From positions 63,370,222 through 63,434,221 of the forward strand of contig NC_030677.2 of the NCBI RefSeq assembly GCF_000004195.4: DNA of 64,000 nucleotides, in the 5' to 3' direction. Source of the stretch: Xenopus tropicalis (Eukaryota > Chordata > Amphibia > Anura > Pipidae). Positions 1 through 11,066 of the stretch are shown piece after piece. Below the pieces are notes generated by a model. That model searched no databases, was not told the DNA's origin, and saw nothing but the letters and a program-made list of their open reading frames with translations. Position 1 is the stretch's first letter. Every line of letters begins with the position of its first letter. The translations under genes were made by a program, and so were the position numbers.

Positions 1-690
1 GTTATGTAACATTGCACAATGAGCTCATTTATTGCTGAGACTCTTTTTTAAATCTCAGATTATCTGTAAATCACCACACTAAAGGCATTGCTACATGTAG
101 GTACTTATTTTGTAACTTAACTTTTAGTATAATGCAGAGAGTAATATTCTGAGGCAATTTTTATTATTTGTGGATTTTTCATTATTTTACTATTTGTGCA
201 GCAATTTTTAGCTGATATCTGGTTGCTAGGGGCCAAATTACCCTCTATATGAGAGGGTCTGGATAGACAGATAAGTAATAAAAAGTAACAATAACAATAC
301 AATTGTAGCCACACAGAGAAATAGCTTTTTGGCTGCTGGGGTCAGTGACCCCTATTTGAAAACTAGAAGGAGTCTGAAGAAGAAGGCAAATCATTAAAAA
401 ACAGTACAAAATAAATAATAAAGACCAATGGAAAAGTTGCTTAGAATTGACCATTTTGTTTGTTTGTTTATGTTATCATAACTGGCAGTTTGTGTTCCAG
501 CCTGTACAGTGACCAGTTGTTTCCTACTGTTCCCTGGAGGGAGTGTTTGCAAGGTCCCAGCAGCCATTATGATGTTGCAGCCTGTCAGCCATCTTGATCA
601 GGAGAAATCTACAGCGAGCAGGCTTCCTTCTGAACTGTGAGTAGCTTTTAACCCCTGCTCTTCCAGTTTAATGGACTTACTGGTTACTGG
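1..690. other. AT-rich unique sequence, no gene seen
   Basis: Reading frames are short and on both strands, with no recognisable protein motif. Bases 480-660 are somewhat less AT-rich than the surroundings but match no repeat family that recurs in the window. I see nothing specific here. Confidence 0.5.
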
Positions 691-697
691 GGACTTG

Positions 698-864
698 GAT
701 CCCAGCTAAGATATAATTAATCCTTATTGGAGGCAAAACAAGCCTATTGGGTTTATTCAATATTTAAATGATTTTTAGCAGACTTAAGTTATGGAGATCC
801 AAATTACGGAAAGATCTCTTATCCGGAAAACCCCAGGTCCCAAGCATTCTGGATAATATACCTG
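698..864. mobile_element. Family A repeat, truncated copy
   Basis: This stretch shares the family A right half: a GATCCCARCTAAGATATAATTAATCC block, an AATCCTATTGGGTTTA-like block, then ATTACGGAAAGATCTCTTATCCGG and a CATTCTGGATAAT...ATACCTG end. The left half is missing. The same blocks recur in the copies at 26.7, 41.9, 47.6, 49.0 and 51.7 kb. It is a non-autonomous repeat without coding capacity. Confidence 0.8.
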
Positions 865-869
865 CATTA

Positions 870-1286
870 GTGAAATCAATAAATAAAATAGTTGGAACAG
901 TAACACTGCCTAACTGAAGGTGTCATCTTGTCAGATAAATCTAATTGGGGTTATTTTAGCAATTCAACTGTGCAAAATCTTAAAACAGTGTAACACTGAG
1001 AGCAAAATTAGAAACAGATAATGAATGATGAGTTTTCTTAGCCCACTGGGAATATATTCAGTTCTGCACAAATGCACCTGCAACTATCTTCCCCCTTCTG
1101 GTGCACTGGGATTACTTATATAATACAGTTAGGTTCTCCAAGAAACAGCCTAAGAATATCATGAAAGTACAAAAGTGTTTTTTTTTTTTCTATAACATGA
1201 AGACTTTTAAACCCAATAATTGCAAAAAAAATAAAAAAATAAATGTTAATTGATTTGACACCAAATATAAAGTCATGACTGATTTA
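870..1286. other. No recognisable feature
   Basis: AT-rich sequence with short homopolymer runs. No repeat shared with the rest of the window and no plausible exon. Confidence 0.45.
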
Positions 1287-1287
1287 A

Positions 1288-1705
1288 GGGGTCATTTACA
1301 ATAAGCAAGGATGCAAATGTACAACCGTAAGAGCCAATGCCCTTTGCTCATGCAAGCTGTGCTCAGCTCCTTGACCTGAATAAAAATCCAATGCAGAAAG
1401 TGCTTCTAACAGTGCAGGGCAGATATTAGGTACAGGGATCCAATGGCACTAATGCCATCTGGCACATTTGCCTTGCATTCTGAATGATGCATTCTTATGA
1501 TGTAAATGATATGTAAGGTAGAGGAACATCTACTCACCTACTGACCTTGAACACACTAAATGGTGAAAATATTTGCTCTCCATTTTGTGAACACAAAGAG
1601 CTTCACCTACAAGCTCCATCATGGTTTATCATAGTAGGGCGCAAACTGCAAAAATTGACTTTTTGATCCTACTATTTGCACTTTGCACCCTGCCCTACTA
1701 TCATT
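1288..1705. mobile_element. Harbinger-like MITE, GGGGTCATTTAC family
   Basis: The left end reads GGGGTCATTTACAATAAGC directly after TTAA/TAA. The region ends with a TTTGCACCCTGCCCT block that also occurs in the element ending at 16,033, whose right end reads AAAATGACCCCT, the inverse of this left end. A hairpin (1,631-1,645 paired with 1,683-1,701) lies near the right side. The trinucleotide-flanked GGGG terminus suggests PIF/Harbinger, but the right terminus here is not clear. Confidence 0.5.
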
Positions 1706-2290
1706 AATCATCTCCATCATCAGTATGTGCAGTCTAATCAGAACTATTTACTATACCACTGGCCTGTTGTTTATTTGGCAATTGACTGTAGTTATAGAAA
1801 ATATAAATTCTAAGAACTCTAGGCAGTCTGGATCGTTGCCTATAATAGGGGGCCAGTGATTGATGCAGGAAGTATTTATTAGTTTGTCCAACAGTAACTT
1901 TTGTAACTTTATGTAGTTGTTTAGTCTCTAGCTATGAAATCTTTTTTTTTTTTTTTTTTAAATGTTTCATTTAATTCTGGTGTCTTTAGAAGATCGTAAT
2001 ACAGAAAATAGGCCAAGAATAATGGAAAGCAAAATGTAGAAAATTACCTAAAATCCATGGCTTAAAAAGATATCACAATGGCATTGCTGTAAAGACTAAT
2101 CATAACTAAACCGCCACAGCAGATTTTAAACCAGGGTTTTATAGCAAATATTAATCTAATAGCATTAATATTAACTTTCTCCTGCACCAAAGTTTCAAAG
2201 AAAAGAAAATAGCACTCAATATAGATTTTCTGTGAAAGTTAGAAACAAAACAACAAGAAATATATTAGCCACAAAGAATTTTACTTACCC
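1706..2290. other. AT-rich sequence, no gene
   Basis: Contains a poly-T run near 1,942-1,960. No recognisable repeat or coding signal. Confidence 0.45.
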
Positions 2291-2294
2291 TCTA

Positions 2295-2420
2295 AGGGGC
2301 ATATTTATGGCATTAATATACAGTATATGTCAAACAGGGAGCTACTATATTTTTTCTTTTGCAATACATCAAAAGTCGCTATATTAGCATCACAGTGTGC
2401 TGTACAAAATCCTGTAAAAA
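2295..2420 (+). mobile_element. Possible Harbinger-like MITE left end
   Basis: TAA is followed by GGGGCATATTTATGGCATTA, a terminus like the GGGGCNCATTTANTAA ends elsewhere in the window. No matching right end was found, so the extent is a guess. Confidence 0.3.
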
Positions 2421-2496
2421 AGTTGTGTTATAATTTATTGCATATGAGTAGCCAAGTGTAAAATTCTAGTGTGTTAAAAAGAGTTGTTAGCAAGTC

Positions 2497-2838
2497 AAGG
2501 GTGAAACTGCCCCAATTTGCATTGGTAAAAAATTTGCAAAATGGCGAAATTGTACCAAAACGTCACCAAAAACAAGTGAATGGGAATTTATCCAAGTAAA
2601 TGGGAATTTTTTCTAATGTTTTGTTTTTTTTCATGTCAAATGCATTGGAGTCAGCAGGCATTTTTTCTTGCAGTTTTTTCTAATTCCAAATGTATTGGAG
2701 TCAATAGGCATTTTTTTTCTGGTGAAACAAATTTCAAGGTAAAATCTGAGTGCAGATTTGTGAAAATGTTCACCTCTTGCAAAAATGTGAATTTCGCCAT
2801 GAATATATATCAGGTCAAAAAAATTCCTCATCCCTTGT
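2497..2838. mobile_element. Family G (hAT-like) MITE, degraded
   Basis: The left part (AAGGGTGAAACTGCCCC, then AAATGGCGAAA) and right end (ATTCCTCATCCCTTG) are diverged forms of the family G termini. The interior holds two copies of a CAAATG-ATTGGAGTCA-AGGCATTTTTT unit, also present near 46.2-46.3 kb. The open frames across it are fortuitous. No clean 8-bp target duplication is visible. Confidence 0.5.
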
Positions 2839-2944
2839 ATTAGCTTAAAAGATATGCATACAAAATAGCACTGAGCGACACAATTGCTGCATTGTTTTTT
2901 AAATCACTTTGTTTACCTCCTAAATTTGTCCTTTCAACTTCTGC

Positions 2945-3490
2945 TGGTTATTGTCACGCATGGAATCCCAAACCCAGAACAAAAGCCAAGGTCCCAGTCT
3001 CAGCTTATTCTTCTGCCTGTAACAGCCACCTTCTGCTTCAGGAGGAGCCCTCCGCTTCAGGTGTCCTGCCAGGACTTAACGTGAGAGACCCTGCAGAGTT
3101 TGGGAGAGGAGAAGAGGGTGGAACAGGCCAAGGTCAAAACTGTGGGAACAAAGTGGTACAGAGAGTCGAGATCCAGAAGGCGTAATCAGAAAAAGACAAA
3201 AGGTCAATACAGGCGGCAATCAATGAGTCAAAGTCAGGCAAGGGTCAAAACACAAAGGACAATCAGGAATAAGCACACCCAGGAACCAGAACCAAAGTTG
3301 GGTGACAAATTATGCACAGGCACCTTTAAAGATTTAAATTTCGTGCCGCACGCAATAATGTCATGCGGCACGCCAAGTTTAAAAGGATGTGTGTGCAATT
3401 TCACGCGCCAGAACAGGAAGACGCCGGGCATTCCCACAGCCCCTTTAGACCACCAGGTACTGTTACAATTATGCCAAGTGTGAGTTGGTG
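2945..3490. repeat. GC-richer interspersed repeat (GGTCAAAA/AGGCA type)
   Basis: A block rich in GTCAAGG, AGGTCAA and ACAGGC words, markedly less AT-rich than its surroundings. Similar words recur at 47.93-48.25 kb and 60.51-60.80 kb. It starts near TTGTCACGC and ends near GTACTGTTACAA, which may be inverted ends. A perfect-looking short palindrome (GTGCCGCACGCAATAATG versus GTCATGCGGCACGCC) lies at about 3,342-3,374. The open frame at 3,100-3,483 shows no known domain, so I do not call a gene. Confidence 0.45.
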
Positions 3491-3500
3491 TAAAATAATG

Positions 3501-3508
3501 GCACCAAT
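3501..3508. repeat. 8-bp target-site duplication of the family G copy (left)
   Basis: GCACCAAT directly before the left terminus; the identical octamer follows the right terminus at 3,845-3,852. Confidence 0.9.
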
Positions 3509-3844
3509 TAGGGATGAGCGAATCTGTCCCATTTCGCTTCATCATAAAATTAGTGAAATGGCGAAAAATTTGAGAAACCCATTTGTCGCACGCGTCTTTT
3601 TTGTTGTCGCTCGCATCTATTTTTTGATGCCCATGCATTTTTGCAGCAACTGCGCCCCATTTTGCCATGACTGCGCCCAATTTGATGCGACTGCCCCCTT
3701 TTTGATGTGACCGCACCAAATTTGACACACAACAAATTTTTCTGCGACAAATTTTCACGGAAGTTTTGCAAAACTATTCGTCAATAGTGAAATGCGGACA
3801 TTCGATGTGAATACATGCCTGGCAAAAAATTTCGCTCATCACTA
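3509..3844. mobile_element. Family G hAT-like MITE, complete copy
   Basis: The 336-bp element begins TAGGGATGAGCGAATC and ends ATTTCGCTCATCACTA, which are inverted copies. It is flanked on both sides by the exact 8-bp duplication GCACCAAT (3,501-3,508 and 3,845-3,852), as expected of hAT transposition. The interior has repeated TGCGCCCA-TTTG-TGCGACTG units and no coding capacity. Confidence 0.9.
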
Positions 3845-3852
3845 GCACCAAT

Positions 3853-4742
3853 TCATATGTGAAGACAACAGAGCTTTAGGAACCCACCACTTATATAAAA
3901 CCTCTCTCTAAACAATGCATCAAAGCCATAGCTTTGCCAGAAGATTTTGAAAATAGTTTTCCCAATGTTTTGTTTGTATATTAACCTGTATATTAACCTA
4001 TAAACCAATATAAAATATGGTGCAAAAAGAGAGAACAAAAAAAAAAAAAAAATCAGACAACTTGATACTTTTTTTTGTTTTTACTTCAACTATATCTTAT
4101 TTTTCGGGGTATGAATACCTGTGTGCTTGCACCAACCAATTATCACATTTCCCCTGACAAGTGTACAGTAAAATGTACTGATGCGAAAGAAATAAAAGGG
4201 AACGTTAGTGAATAAACATCATTCCCCTAAAGCCGAAAACATTCTTATTGTAATCACATAGTCATGTTTATTTTGTTACACATCTTTATTTCCAGGAATA
4301 TGGGAATTTCACTCAAGTGCTTCTTCTTTATTTTTATGTTTATACAAAATGATTTCATTTAGATGTATAACAAATGTACCAGGGCACTGTCCCTGCCATT
4401 GTATGCACTATATATCAGTATACAAACAAAAAGGCTCTGACGGTTCTGACATACACAATATCCAAGTAAACACCGCAGTTCTGTAGTGTATAAAACATTG
4501 TAGTGCATAACCTCACCAATGTATAGGACAGATGAAGGTCAGTTTTCCAGTATCAGTATCTGAGGATCTAATCTGAGAATATAAGCTGCCGAAATCATAT
4601 TGTATGTCACAATATAAAATATTAAATTGTTCATACACTGTCTCCACTTTTTATTTTATGGCCATCATATCATTTTAATTTCTGTGCCTTATATGTGAGC
4701 CACTAAAATGAATGTCCTACAGTAATAAAATTTGCTCATCCC
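3853..4742. other. Unique AT-rich sequence, no gene
   Basis: No recurring repeat or convincing exon. The last 15 bases (AAATTTGCTCATCCCT) resemble a family G right terminus and may be a relic. Confidence 0.45.
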
Positions 4743-4743
4743 T

Positions 4744-4890
4744 CAGTGCTGTATTTCTTATCCGGGGGCCTCGAAACTGCCCCATTGCTTCGTATGGGAG
4801 CAAAATTTCAGTGCGGCAGAGCAGCATGCCGCCCCTAAATTTGTGCCGTCCTAGGCCCGGGCCTTTGTGACATCACCACAAATCCGTCAT
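4744..4890 (+). mobile_element. hAT-like repeat fragment (CAGTGCTGTATTT end)
   Basis: Begins CAGTGCTGTATTTCTTATCC and continues with GGCCTCG and CCTAGGCCCGGGCCTTTG, a composition typical of non-autonomous hAT repeats with CAGTG ends. No right end or duplication could be identified. Confidence 0.4.
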
Positions 4891-4964
4891 AACTGATTGG
4901 CTCCTTATAAAATTGGCCCTACTGTGAGAGAATGTGATAGGCTCCAACAGGCAGATACTGATAC

Positions 4965-5040
4965 GAATTATGCTTAATCTCTGTAAAGTGTTATGTAAAT
5001 GTCAGTGCACTATAATACCAGGAAATAAATAAAGGCCAAT
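4965..5040 (+). repeat. SINE/LINE 3' tail fragment
   Basis: TCTCTGTAAAGTG...ATGTAAATG...GTGCACTATAATA followed by AATAAATAAA resembles the tails at 13.53-13.61 and 60.2-60.45 kb that end GCGCTTTATAAATAAA. Diverged. Confidence 0.35.
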
Positions 5041-5441
5041 AGTCAGGGATTTTTCACAATAGTTTGCGCTATGGATACTGTAGTGTAGTTTGCCACAGAC
5101 TTGAATGGCCAACTAAACTTAACCACCAAAGAGAGTCATAAACCCACAGATATTCTCAAGTTCAATGCTCAAGGGTAAACAATCAAGGAGAAATTACAAT
5201 TACATAGGTACAACCAGTAATATTATAGTAAACTCACCAAAGTGGAACCCAATCCCTGATCTTTCAGCAAAGGCAGTGGAGAAATCCATGAGAAATCAAT
5301 CATTTTGTTGTGTATGCCACCTTCAAGCACACCTAAAAACCATGCTATGCACTCATAATTTTTTTCTGTTTACAACTTTTATAACAGTCCCCACAAAGTG
5401 TTTTTAAGAGGGTGTGCCATTTTTATGGGAATATTCTTTAA
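5041..5441. other. No recognisable feature
   Basis: Short frames only; nothing shared with the rest of the window. Confidence 0.4.
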
Positions 5442-6051
5442 AGGAATACTGTCATGGGAAAACATGTTGTTTTCAAAACTCATCAGTTAATAGAGCTTCT
5501 CCAGCAGAATCTTGCATTGAAATCCATTTTTCAAAAACACAAACAGATTTTTTTTTATATTTAATTTTGAAATTTTACATGCGGCTAGCCATATTCTTCA
5601 TTTCCCAGGGTGCAACAGCCATGTGACCTGTGCTCTGATAAACTTCAGTCACACTTTACTGCTGCACTGCAAGTTGGAGTGATATCACCCCCCCCCCCCA
5701 GCAGCCGATCAACAGAACAATGGGAAGGTAGTAAGGTAGCAGCACCCAGTAGATATCAGAAGAGCATTCAATAGTAAGAAATCCAAGTCCGGCTTGGGAC
5801 TCCTCCAGTTACATGGGAGTAGGAAAACAGTAGGTTACCTGAAAGTAATTTTAATGTGTAATGCTGGCCCTGAAAGCTCAGAATCAGGCACAATGCACTG
5901 AGATGGCTGCCTACACACCAATATTACAGCTAAAAAACATACATTTGTTGATTGAAGAATAACATTGTAAATGGTAGAAAGAATTATTTGCTATGTAAAC
6001 AGAGTAATTTAGAAATAAAAAGTACACCATAAAAATCATGACAGTGCCCCT
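5442..6051. mobile_element. T2-type MITE, ACTGTCATG subfamily
   Basis: The left end is TTAA then AGGAATACTGTCATGGG; the right end is CATGACAGTGCCCCT then TTAG, a decayed TTAA. The ends are imperfect inverted repeats sharing ACTGTCATG. The TTAAAGGRR start is the mark of the Xenopus T2 MITEs, attributed to Kolobok. It is 610 bp and non-coding, and holds a 12-C run at 5,688-5,699. A fragment of the same subfamily lies at 58,889-58,940. Confidence 0.8.
5688..5699. repeat. Poly-C tract
   Basis: Twelve consecutive C inside the T2 MITE; likely length-polymorphic. Confidence 0.9.
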
Positions 6052-7866
6052 TTAGAAGTAGCTGAAATGACTATACTGACTTGTTCTGGTCAGGCCTGAT
6101 GGGTCCCAGGCAAACAACCCTTTCTACTTTTTAATACCTGGGATGGCTGTCTGTAACTAAATATATCAGTATGCTATATATTAAAAATGCTTGTCCAGAT
6201 AGCACAGTGTGTCCTTGCATCACCATCATCAATATTCTTTACACAGCAGAGCAAATACAAACACAGGTCTTATTTTGATTTTTTTAGTGAATAATTCTTA
6301 TTTTTTATTCTTTTGAAATGCAGCCTCCACAAATCCCAAGCAAATTTAAATATGCATTTGTCATAACAGGCTGGGATAAATTGCTGATATTTGTATGTTT
6401 ACTATGCTGTTTCATCATTCTTTTTCCTTTTCATGATTTGAGTGGCAAGATGCATGAAAGCTTTCTTGTATATTATTTCACATATTAGTAGACTTAACAT
6501 GAATCTCACATAATATAAGTTAAAGATCATTGCAGTATCAAGTCAAAGAATCAAGTTTAGCTGGATGATCAATCCCGAAAGATAAACTGTGTATAAAAAC
6601 TCATACCATTTTAGTCAGAAAGGTTAAATTAAATGTCACTCAGTTCTTATGAAATTCCATTCCTTGCTTACTTTGAATGCATTGTGACAATACATAACAG
6701 TGCAGTTGAACTTTCTGAATGCCAAAGCTTTTCAGCGAGATTTGTTTTTAATGATTCTGCAAAGTTCATGAGTAATAAGGCTTTATGGGCCTTGAATATT
6801 CACATAGCACAGCAATTGATCTGTCAAATAAAATTAAAGGAAAAAATACAAATGTTCCCATTTGAAGATAAGGTAGTTGTAGGATACCTTTAAAGTATCT
6901 GTATCCTCCTAATAATCGTTTTATAATGTGATTTGTTGAGGCATAAAAGTTGGAAGCCACATTTATCTCCTTCTAATCTATCACTCTATGCCTTACATGC
7001 TTTTTACATAAGGGAATAGTATTTCCTTGAGCCTGCAATGACTATTGTGTTGTAATATTAGAAACTCTACCTTTTCCAGAAAATTGAGTGTCAGGAATTC
7101 TCTTTTTAGAATGTGCATCTCTCACCTTTCATATTAAGCTTCACTGTTCCATTAAAATAAATAGAAAAGAACAGTGTTTTTGAACTATACTTAGGCATCT
7201 CACTCATAATACCCATGAGATTTGCTTTGCTTTTCTCCCATTTACTGTCTAATAAGAAAGCCGCAGTGATACCCAGTGGAGCAGTATGTAGTATCATCAG
7301 TGATGCTATGTGAGCCTTCGTAAGAGAAGAGTGTGATCCCATATAGGAGATGCAATGAATAAGAACACCTTTCTCCTCTTGGGTTACATCTCATGGTTAT
7401 TGTACTTTGTGAATTTGAAAAGAGGAACAAAACCTAATCAGCGTTAACCTATTTTGATTGTAACTGTGACGGTTCAGAGGAGAGCAAAATTAAACCCCTA
7501 GAAATGATGCTTCAAGGCAGTATGCATTAAATCTTGAAACCATACTTGGCAATTGCTTTTATTTTGTAAGGGAATAGCTACTTTTATGCTTTTTACTAAA
7601 AAAAAAAAAAAATGAAATTCCATTAGACAATTTGTCATCAGCATGAGATGCCATATAGGTAAGGGTGATAAAATTCATTCAGTGTAAACTTGCTTGACTG
7701 ATACTGGACTCAAAACAGAAAATATGTTTGTCAGATGACAATTATAACAATGAAGCATTCTATTGGTCACCTTAATGTTATTAAATGCTGAAGTAACTCT
7801 AGTTTTAATAACACAAGCAAAGAAGTTTATATTTTGAGAATCAACCCGAATAATATAGTTGGCTTG
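6052..7866. other. Unique AT-rich sequence, no gene
   Basis: Several short frames on both strands without recognisable domains or codon bias. No shared repeat. Confidence 0.45.
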
Positions 7867-7870
7867 GGTG

Positions 7871-8765
7871 TGTAGGGATCCATAGGGTTAACTAGTCCCT
7901 ATGGCTTTAAACCCTGCAGCTTCCTGGTTTTGTGCTGTTACTGGGCAAAGACCCATGTATCAGTTTTGAGTTCACATGTGTGTTTATTGGTTAATAGGGA
8001 GGCCACTCCCTGGGCACTCAGATATAGTGTTAGCAGGGGGATGGGTCTGTCTCTTTTTGGCTGCCTGTGTTCTCAAGGGAAGGAGTCTCTGAGCCTGGAG
8101 GCAGAGGAACTAGGCCCCCAGTAAAGCCATGTGCCCCAGAGTGTTGTCAGCACCCCGTGAATGAGGACCAGTTAGATAGCAAGTTTTGTGGAGCACTTTC
8201 TAGTGGGATAGTGAGGGAAGGAAGAGCAGTTTGGCTCAGAGGAAAGTAGCTGTGGGAGTACCCTTCCAGACAGGCATTGTTGCCTTAGTGTAGGGCCACG
8301 GTTTAGACCTAGGAGGCAGGTAGTATGAACCCTGATCCAAAGTTGCCGTGGGGCCTGAGGAGAGTGGTATCCAGCTGACTGTTCCAAAAGTGAGCAACTG
8401 AACCGGTGGCACTGATCCTGCCCAGGCTCAAGGGGAGTTGGGAGGAGCGGGTGTGCACCCTCTCTGTGCTGTCCTCAGAGAACTGCTATGCTAACTGATG
8501 TGTGTGAGTATATTGCATAACCCTGCAAGTTGCTTGTTGATGAAAATAAACCAGTTCTACTGTTAAACTGCAAGAACCTTCTGGCGCCCATTTGTTATTC
8601 TGCACTGCACACAGCTACAGTGGGTTGTAGTTGCACTACACCATAGCTCCGTTTGGTTACTTCTACATAGCGAAGGCCCATCCTGAAGGACTGAGTCACG
8701 TGTACCCCATGCTCTAGGCCTATCTAGCCATGCTGTTGGCTTGTTACAGCCAAGAAAGGGTTACA
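7871..8765 (+). mobile_element. Solo LTR, copy 1
   Basis: The 895-bp segment begins TGTAGGGATCCATAGGG and ends AAGAAAGGGTTACA, giving TG...CA ends with TGTA/TACA inversion. It is flanked by the exact 4-bp duplication GGTG (7,867-7,870 and 8,766-8,769). An AATAAA-containing block (AATAAACCAGTTCT) followed by AAGAACCTTCTGGCGCCCA marks the R/U5-like side and sets the orientation. Copy 2 at 13,771-14,659 has the same ends and blocks. No internal retroelement sequence lies beside it, so it is a solo LTR from LTR-LTR recombination. Gypsy or ERV origin cannot be decided from the LTR alone. Confidence 0.88.
8546..8551 (+). promoter_or_regulatory. LTR polyadenylation signal
   Basis: AATAAA in the 3' third of the solo LTR, conserved in copy 2 (near 14,448). 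Confidence 0.6.
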
Positions 8766-8839
8766 GGTGTATAACACTTGTATAACTAGAAGTCTTTTAC
8801 TACTTATTTTACATACACTGCACACTGTCGCAATCAATA

Positions 8840-9085
8840 CAATTGCAAAATTTCTTCCACTGTCAGAAGTGGTGGCTAATTGTTTCACAAAACTTCAGAG
8901 AAAATGTGCGTAAAAAAAAAAGTTGTGTCAAACCCCAGTTTGACACAACTATTTTTTTTACGCACATTTTCTCTGAAGTTTTATGCAGTCGCATAAAAAT
9001 TGACACGGGAAACAACAAAAACGACATGCACGACAAAAAGTCATGCTTCAAACGTGTTTCAGGGATTTTCCAAATTCGCTCATCA
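8840..9085 (-). mobile_element. Family G hAT-like MITE with long hairpin
   Basis: The right end on this strand, CAAATTCGCTCATCACTT, is the family G terminus. Interior words (GACATGCACGACAAAAAG) match other G copies. An approximately 45-bp hairpin occupies 8,888-8,982. The other terminus is not recognisable. Confidence 0.6.
8888..8982. repeat. Long inverted repeat (hairpin)
   Basis: AAAACTTCAGAGAAAATG...GTTGTGTCAAAC is followed, after only a few bases, by its near-exact inverse GTTTGACACAAC...CATTTTCTCTGAAGTTTT. Arms are about 45 bp, differing mainly in the A/T homopolymer. Confidence 0.9.
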
Positions 9086-9125
9086 CTTGTACCAGGCGAA
9101 AATATTTGCTTATCCCCACACAGCA

Positions 9126-9966
9126 CTACTGATGCTCAAGTAAAAGGATTCAGTGAGTGGCATATTGAATAACATATATCATTTACACATGCAGCTGGAC
9201 CGCAGGGACTTAGTTTCTTAATATTCTGTTGCTTGTGTGAGGTTTCGCTATCAATGTCTATGATTTTTACATGAATGGTAAATACAAAATGACTAAATAC
9301 ATACAGACACAATGATAATATTTATGTGCATCAAAACAATATTTCAGTGTTAAAAAAATCAGACCTTGAAAATGTTACATTTGTTTGGGTGTTTTTTGTC
9401 TGCACTGGAGAATATACTTCTGAAATTAATGGTAATGCATATACTTCATTTTGCTTCTAGACCAAACTTTCTGCCATTAATTTTCAGCACTTACAGTATA
9501 CATTCCATTCTAAATTGTATTTTTAAATTCCTGTGTATGTGTTATGTATGAGAACAATTCATAAGAGAAACCAAATTCAAAATATAAACCACAATATATA
9601 ATCTTATAAATGGAGTTTTTTTGCAGCACATTATTATATCAAATGGTATATAATAAATGCAATGGTAGTATAACCATAATTATATACACAAAATTCACAA
9701 TTTATCTGTACATATTTTAGAAACAAAAGGCTATTACAAGATCAATTTTAAATTCTGAATAAGTTGCGGTGTGACTAATCCTCTTGTTTTTCCATGCAAT
9801 AATCTTGTTCTCATTATTATGTCTTGGTTTACCCCAGTATAAGTATTTAAATCCTTATTTAATTTAAATAGAACTATGTGAAACTGCTTCATTATTTCTT
9901 TAGCTGGTTGACACAGTTTACTTCAGTTTGAAAAATAGGAAAGCAATAGCATTAACATTTTTTTTT
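9126..9966. other. AT-rich sequence, no gene
   Basis: Nothing recognised on either strand. Confidence 0.45.
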
Positions 9967-9968
9967 AA

Positions 9969-10150
9969 AGGAGAACTAAAGAAATGTTTACATTATTTTT
10001 TGGGCTTCTGAACCAGCCCAAGGCAACCTCAGCCCATTAGCAGGGATCATCTGTGCCTCAAAAGATGCCCCAGTATCTTCTTTTCTGCTGATTAACTGCA
10101 CATGCTCTGTGCTGCTGTCAGTTACCTGAGCTTAGGGACTGACTCACGAT
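9969..10150 (+). mobile_element. T2-type MITE, truncated (TTAAAGGAGAAC)
   Basis: TTAA then AGGAGAACTAAAGAAATG, the T2 terminus. The following TGGGCTTCTGAACCAGCCC is a short palindrome. The right terminus was not found. Confidence 0.6.
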
Positions 10151-10388
10151 ATACTGTATATAGAATATAAATGTCACAATACAAGGCTGATTAGTAATTA
10201 TAAGTATACATACCGGTTAAAAAAAATAGCAATATATAGTTACATAGTTACATAGGGTTGAAAAAAGACCAGAGTCCATCAAGTTCAACCCTTCCAAGTG
10301 AACCCATCACACACAAACCTATACTGACCTACAGTATATATATATTCACATACATAAACCATATTTACCAACATCAATAATGACTGTA

Positions 10389-10424
10389 GATATTAGTATT
10401 AGTATTAGTATAAGTATTAGTACA
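10389..10424. repeat. ATTAGT microsatellite
   Basis: About six imperfect units of ATTAGT inside the LINE 3' UTR. Confidence 0.75.
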
Positions 10425-10428
10425 GTAT

Positions 10429-10734
10429 CTAATAGCCTTGGATACTATGCTTGTTCAAGAAATCCAAACCCCTATTAAAGGCATTAACAAAATCTGCCAT
10501 TACAACATCACTAGGAAGGGCATTCCCCAAGCTCACTGCCCTCACCCTGAAAAACCACCTACTCTGCTTCAAATGGAAGCTCTGTTCCTCTAATCTAAAG
10601 GGGTGACCTCTGGTGCACTGATCATTTTTAAGGGAAAAAAGGACACCCCCTATCTGCCTATAATCCCCTCTAATGTACTTGTACAGAGCAACCATGTCCA
10701 CTCGCAAGCGCGTCTTTTCCAGAGACAACAACAA
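10429..10734 (-). pseudogene. LINE ORF2 C-terminal fragment
   Basis: This 101-residue open stretch has the conserved C-terminal features of CR1/L2/Rex-type ORF2: a YKYIRGDY block (residues ~18-25), GGVLFSL (~29-35), RGHPFRLEEQ (~42-51) and FRVRAVSLGNALPSDVV (~62-78). Functional ORF2 proteins are about 900 residues, so this is only the tail beyond the reverse transcriptase. No start codon context or upstream catalytic domain remains in frame; it is an inert relic. Confidence 0.8.
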
Positions 10735-10978
10735 CCAACCTCAACAGTCTAACCTTATAGTTTAATTCTTCCATCCCCTTTACCAGTTTAGTTGCACGTC
10801 TCTGCACTCTCTCCAGCTCATGAATAACCTTCTTAAGGACTGGAGCCCAAAACTACACTGCATACTCAAAGTGAGGCCTTACTATGGACCTATAAAGAGG
10901 CAAAATTATGTTTTCATCGCTTTATGCTTAAGTAGCTAAAGAAATACACTGCATCGAATTAGACTTTGTTGAGTGAGA

Positions 10979-11066
10979 TACCGTATATACTCGAGTATAA
11001 GCCGATTTTTGCAGCACCAAAAATGTGCTGAAAAAGTAACCCTTGGCTTATACTCGAGTCATTCAT
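10979..11066 (+). mobile_element. CGAGTATAAGCCGA family repeat, left end
   Basis: TACCGTATATACTCGAGTAT followed by AAGCCGA and, after a TGCTGAAAAAGTAACCC spacer, GGCTTATACTCGAGTCATTC. This is the left end of the long form whose right end occurs at 26,047-26,145. The adjoining GC-rich stretch to about 11,330 may be its interior, but no right end is seen. Confidence 0.65.

Larger units (their letters stand above)
10236..10905 (-). mobile_element. CR1/L2-like LINE, 3' fragment
   Basis: On the minus strand the fragment runs from the end of the reverse transcriptase (Leu-Glu-Arg-Val-Gln-Arg-like block) through the post-RT region to the 3' tail, which reads on the plus strand as TAGTTACATAGTTACATAGG then TTGAAAAAAGACC. 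The same tail closes the plus-strand copies near 18.98 and 34.47 kb. The 5' part is missing, as usual for incomplete reverse transcription. A short ATTAGT microsatellite (10,389-10,424) interrupts it. Confidence 0.85.

Noticed and set aside
3100..3483. Plus-strand frame of 127 codons
   Set aside because: Lies in a GC-richer repeat whose words recur at 48 and 60.6 kb; a longer minus-strand frame overlaps it; no domain.
3234..3758. Minus-strand frame of 174 codons
   Set aside because: Crosses the boundary of the complete family G MITE, so it cannot be a single gene product.
7930..8387. Three frames inside solo LTR copy 1
   Set aside because: They lie wholly in the LTR, on both strands, and are not conserved in copy 2.
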